Both the position numbers and the translations under genes were made by a program. From contig NZ_JACJGM010000006.1 in NCBI RefSeq assembly GCF_015024225.1, forward strand, positions 1 through 64,000: 64,000 nt of DNA, read 5' to 3'. Positions within the stretch are counted from its first letter, which is position 1, and each line of letters opens with the position of its first letter. Under the pieces are notes generated by a model, which saw nothing but the letters and a program-made list of their open reading frames with translations, had not been told where the DNA came from and made no database searches. This DNA is from Nocardioides lijunqiniae (GTDB lineage: Bacteria; Actinomycetota; Actinomycetes; Propionibacteriales; Nocardioidaceae). Of this stretch, positions 63,552 through 64,000 are shown piece after piece.

Positions 63552-63578
63552 GAACCCCCCGCCACCGGCCGGGGGTTC
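63552..63578 (+). terminator. Terminator after bL37 gene
   Basis: Perfect 8-pair stem GAACCCCC/GGGGGTTC with an 11-nt loop. Confidence 0.75.
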
Positions 63579-63601
63579 GTTGCACTACGGGGCCGCCGCC
63601 C

Positions 63602-63703
63602 CGGTGACGTTTCCCCAAGGTATGCAGCCGACGTGTCACTTCCCGGGCGCTGCAGACCGAGGGAAGTGACGTCTTCCCTGCATACCTTGGTGAAACATCA
63701 CCG
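63602..63703. repeat. 102-nt near-perfect palindrome
   Basis: The 26-nt arms 63602-63627 and 63678-63703 (core CCAAGGTATGCAG) pair with two mismatches. The inner 10-nt arms GTCACTTCCC/GGGAAGTGAC (63635-63644, 63661-63670) are perfect around a 16-nt loop. The stop codon of the convergent TerD-domain gene lies in the right arm. Confidence 0.85.
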
Positions 63704-64000
63704 TGCGACGTACGGCCGCAGCGCCTGCACCGACTCGGTGGGCAGCTTGACGGCGATGCCGTCGCCGAGGGCGACGAGTGCCCAGCCGGCACCGTCGCGC
63801 ACGAGCTTGGCCATGACCATGCCGGTCTCGGGCACGCCGGCGGTGATCCGGAAGCGCGCGAACTCCTCCTCGTGCTCGTCGACGAGCCGCACGTAGGCAC
63901 GGTCGATCCAGGTGAGGCTGTGGCCCTGGTAGCTGCTGACGAGCAGGATGATCGTGTCGACGGGGCCGTGGACGCGCTCGAGGTCGACCGTGATCACCTC
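63698..64000 (-). CDS. TerD-domain protein, C-terminal part
   Basis: The frame is open to the end of the window, so the N-terminus is missing. The visible 100 residues have VDLERVHGPVDTIILLVSSY, YVRLVDEHEEEFARFRITAG and TGMVMAKLVRDGAGWALVALGDG, the second half of the TerD/CABP fold, which binds calcium and is linked with tellurite and general stress resistance. The calcium-ligand loop would lie in the missing part. Its stop lies within the 102-nt palindrome. Confidence 0.85.
   Translation of the reverse strand, partial: EVITVDLERVHGPVDTIILLVSSYQGHSLTWIDRAYVRLVDEHEEEFARFRITAGVPETGMVMAKLVRDGAGWALVALGDGIAVKLPTESVQALRPYVAR

Overview
The window reads as chromosomal DNA of a high-GC actinobacterium, most likely a member of the Nocardioidaceae (Nocardioides-like). 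Grounds: GC-rich codon use throughout, a WhiB regulator, NucS, the fused Kgd 2-oxoglutarate decarboxylase, a DUF2550 gene after atpC, nickel superoxide dismutase, a 24-residue bL37 ribosomal protein gene, and many leaderless starts that follow a TAnnnT -10 box by 6-8 nt. The core 19.4-41.4 kb has the gene order I recall for Mycobacterium tuberculosis Rv1292-Rv1312: argS-lysA-hom-thrC-thrB-rho-rpmE-prfA-prmC-tsaC-wecA-atpI-atpBEFHAGDC-DUF2550. The genus is an inference.

Layout. 0-9.3 kb: a coiled-coil protein and AI-2E transporter pair, an EamA exporter divergent from a CGNR regulator, a hydrolase with a GH114-type secreted protein, small accessory genes and a tandem-duplicated 3-hydroxyacyl-CoA dehydrogenase. 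9.3-12.5 kb: nucS, then a more accessory stretch with a WapI-type immunity gene, a decayed copy of part of nucS, and a DUF952 protein. 12.4-14.2 kb: an FAD amino-acid oxidase, then a ferritin operon led by a small Cys-rich protein under a DtxR/IdeR-type box. 14.2-18.3 kb: an adenosylcobalamin-dependent ethylmalonyl-CoA-type mutase, a STAS protein, and the PduO-type adenosyltransferase that could make its cofactor. 18.3-41.4 kb: the housekeeping core on the minus strand (MFS, F1Fo ATP synthase, WecA, translation release factors, Rho, aspartate-family amino acids, ArgS). A tRNA-Arg(CCG) lies divergent from argS. 41.6-43.7 kb: a repeat island and an LCP-lipoprotein pair. 43.8-48.5 kb: kgd, a 58-aa DUF6104-like gene and an acetoacetate-decarboxylase-like gene. 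48.5-53.5 kb: SHMT-like enzyme with a PucR regulator, and TetR with SDR and MDR oxidoreductases. 53.5-54.0 kb: the second repeat island. 54.0-64.0 kb: malic enzyme, sodX/sodN, rsbW-sigF, whiB/pdtaS, an IlvG-like operon, bL37, a very long palindrome, and a TerD-domain gene cut by the window end.

The most unusual content is non-coding. Two intergenic islands, 12 kb apart, carry the same four repeat families (called G, V, P and H here). Family P is a branched palindrome of 160-180 nt. Its stems are kept in both copies, although the outer and middle stem sequences differ. Family H is exactly 97 nt in both copies, with identical 11-nt arms and 49-nt loops. A second palindrome family (half-site GAGTTTCRCCGG) occurs at 12.4 and 32.1-32.3 kb. 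A 102-nt near-perfect palindrome lies at 63.6 kb. Other points to follow up are the iron-box/Cys-rich protein/ferritin operon, the nucS remnant next to a toxin-immunity gene, and the NRDQ-repeat region in Rho. No CRISPR array, prophage, transposase or rRNA was seen.
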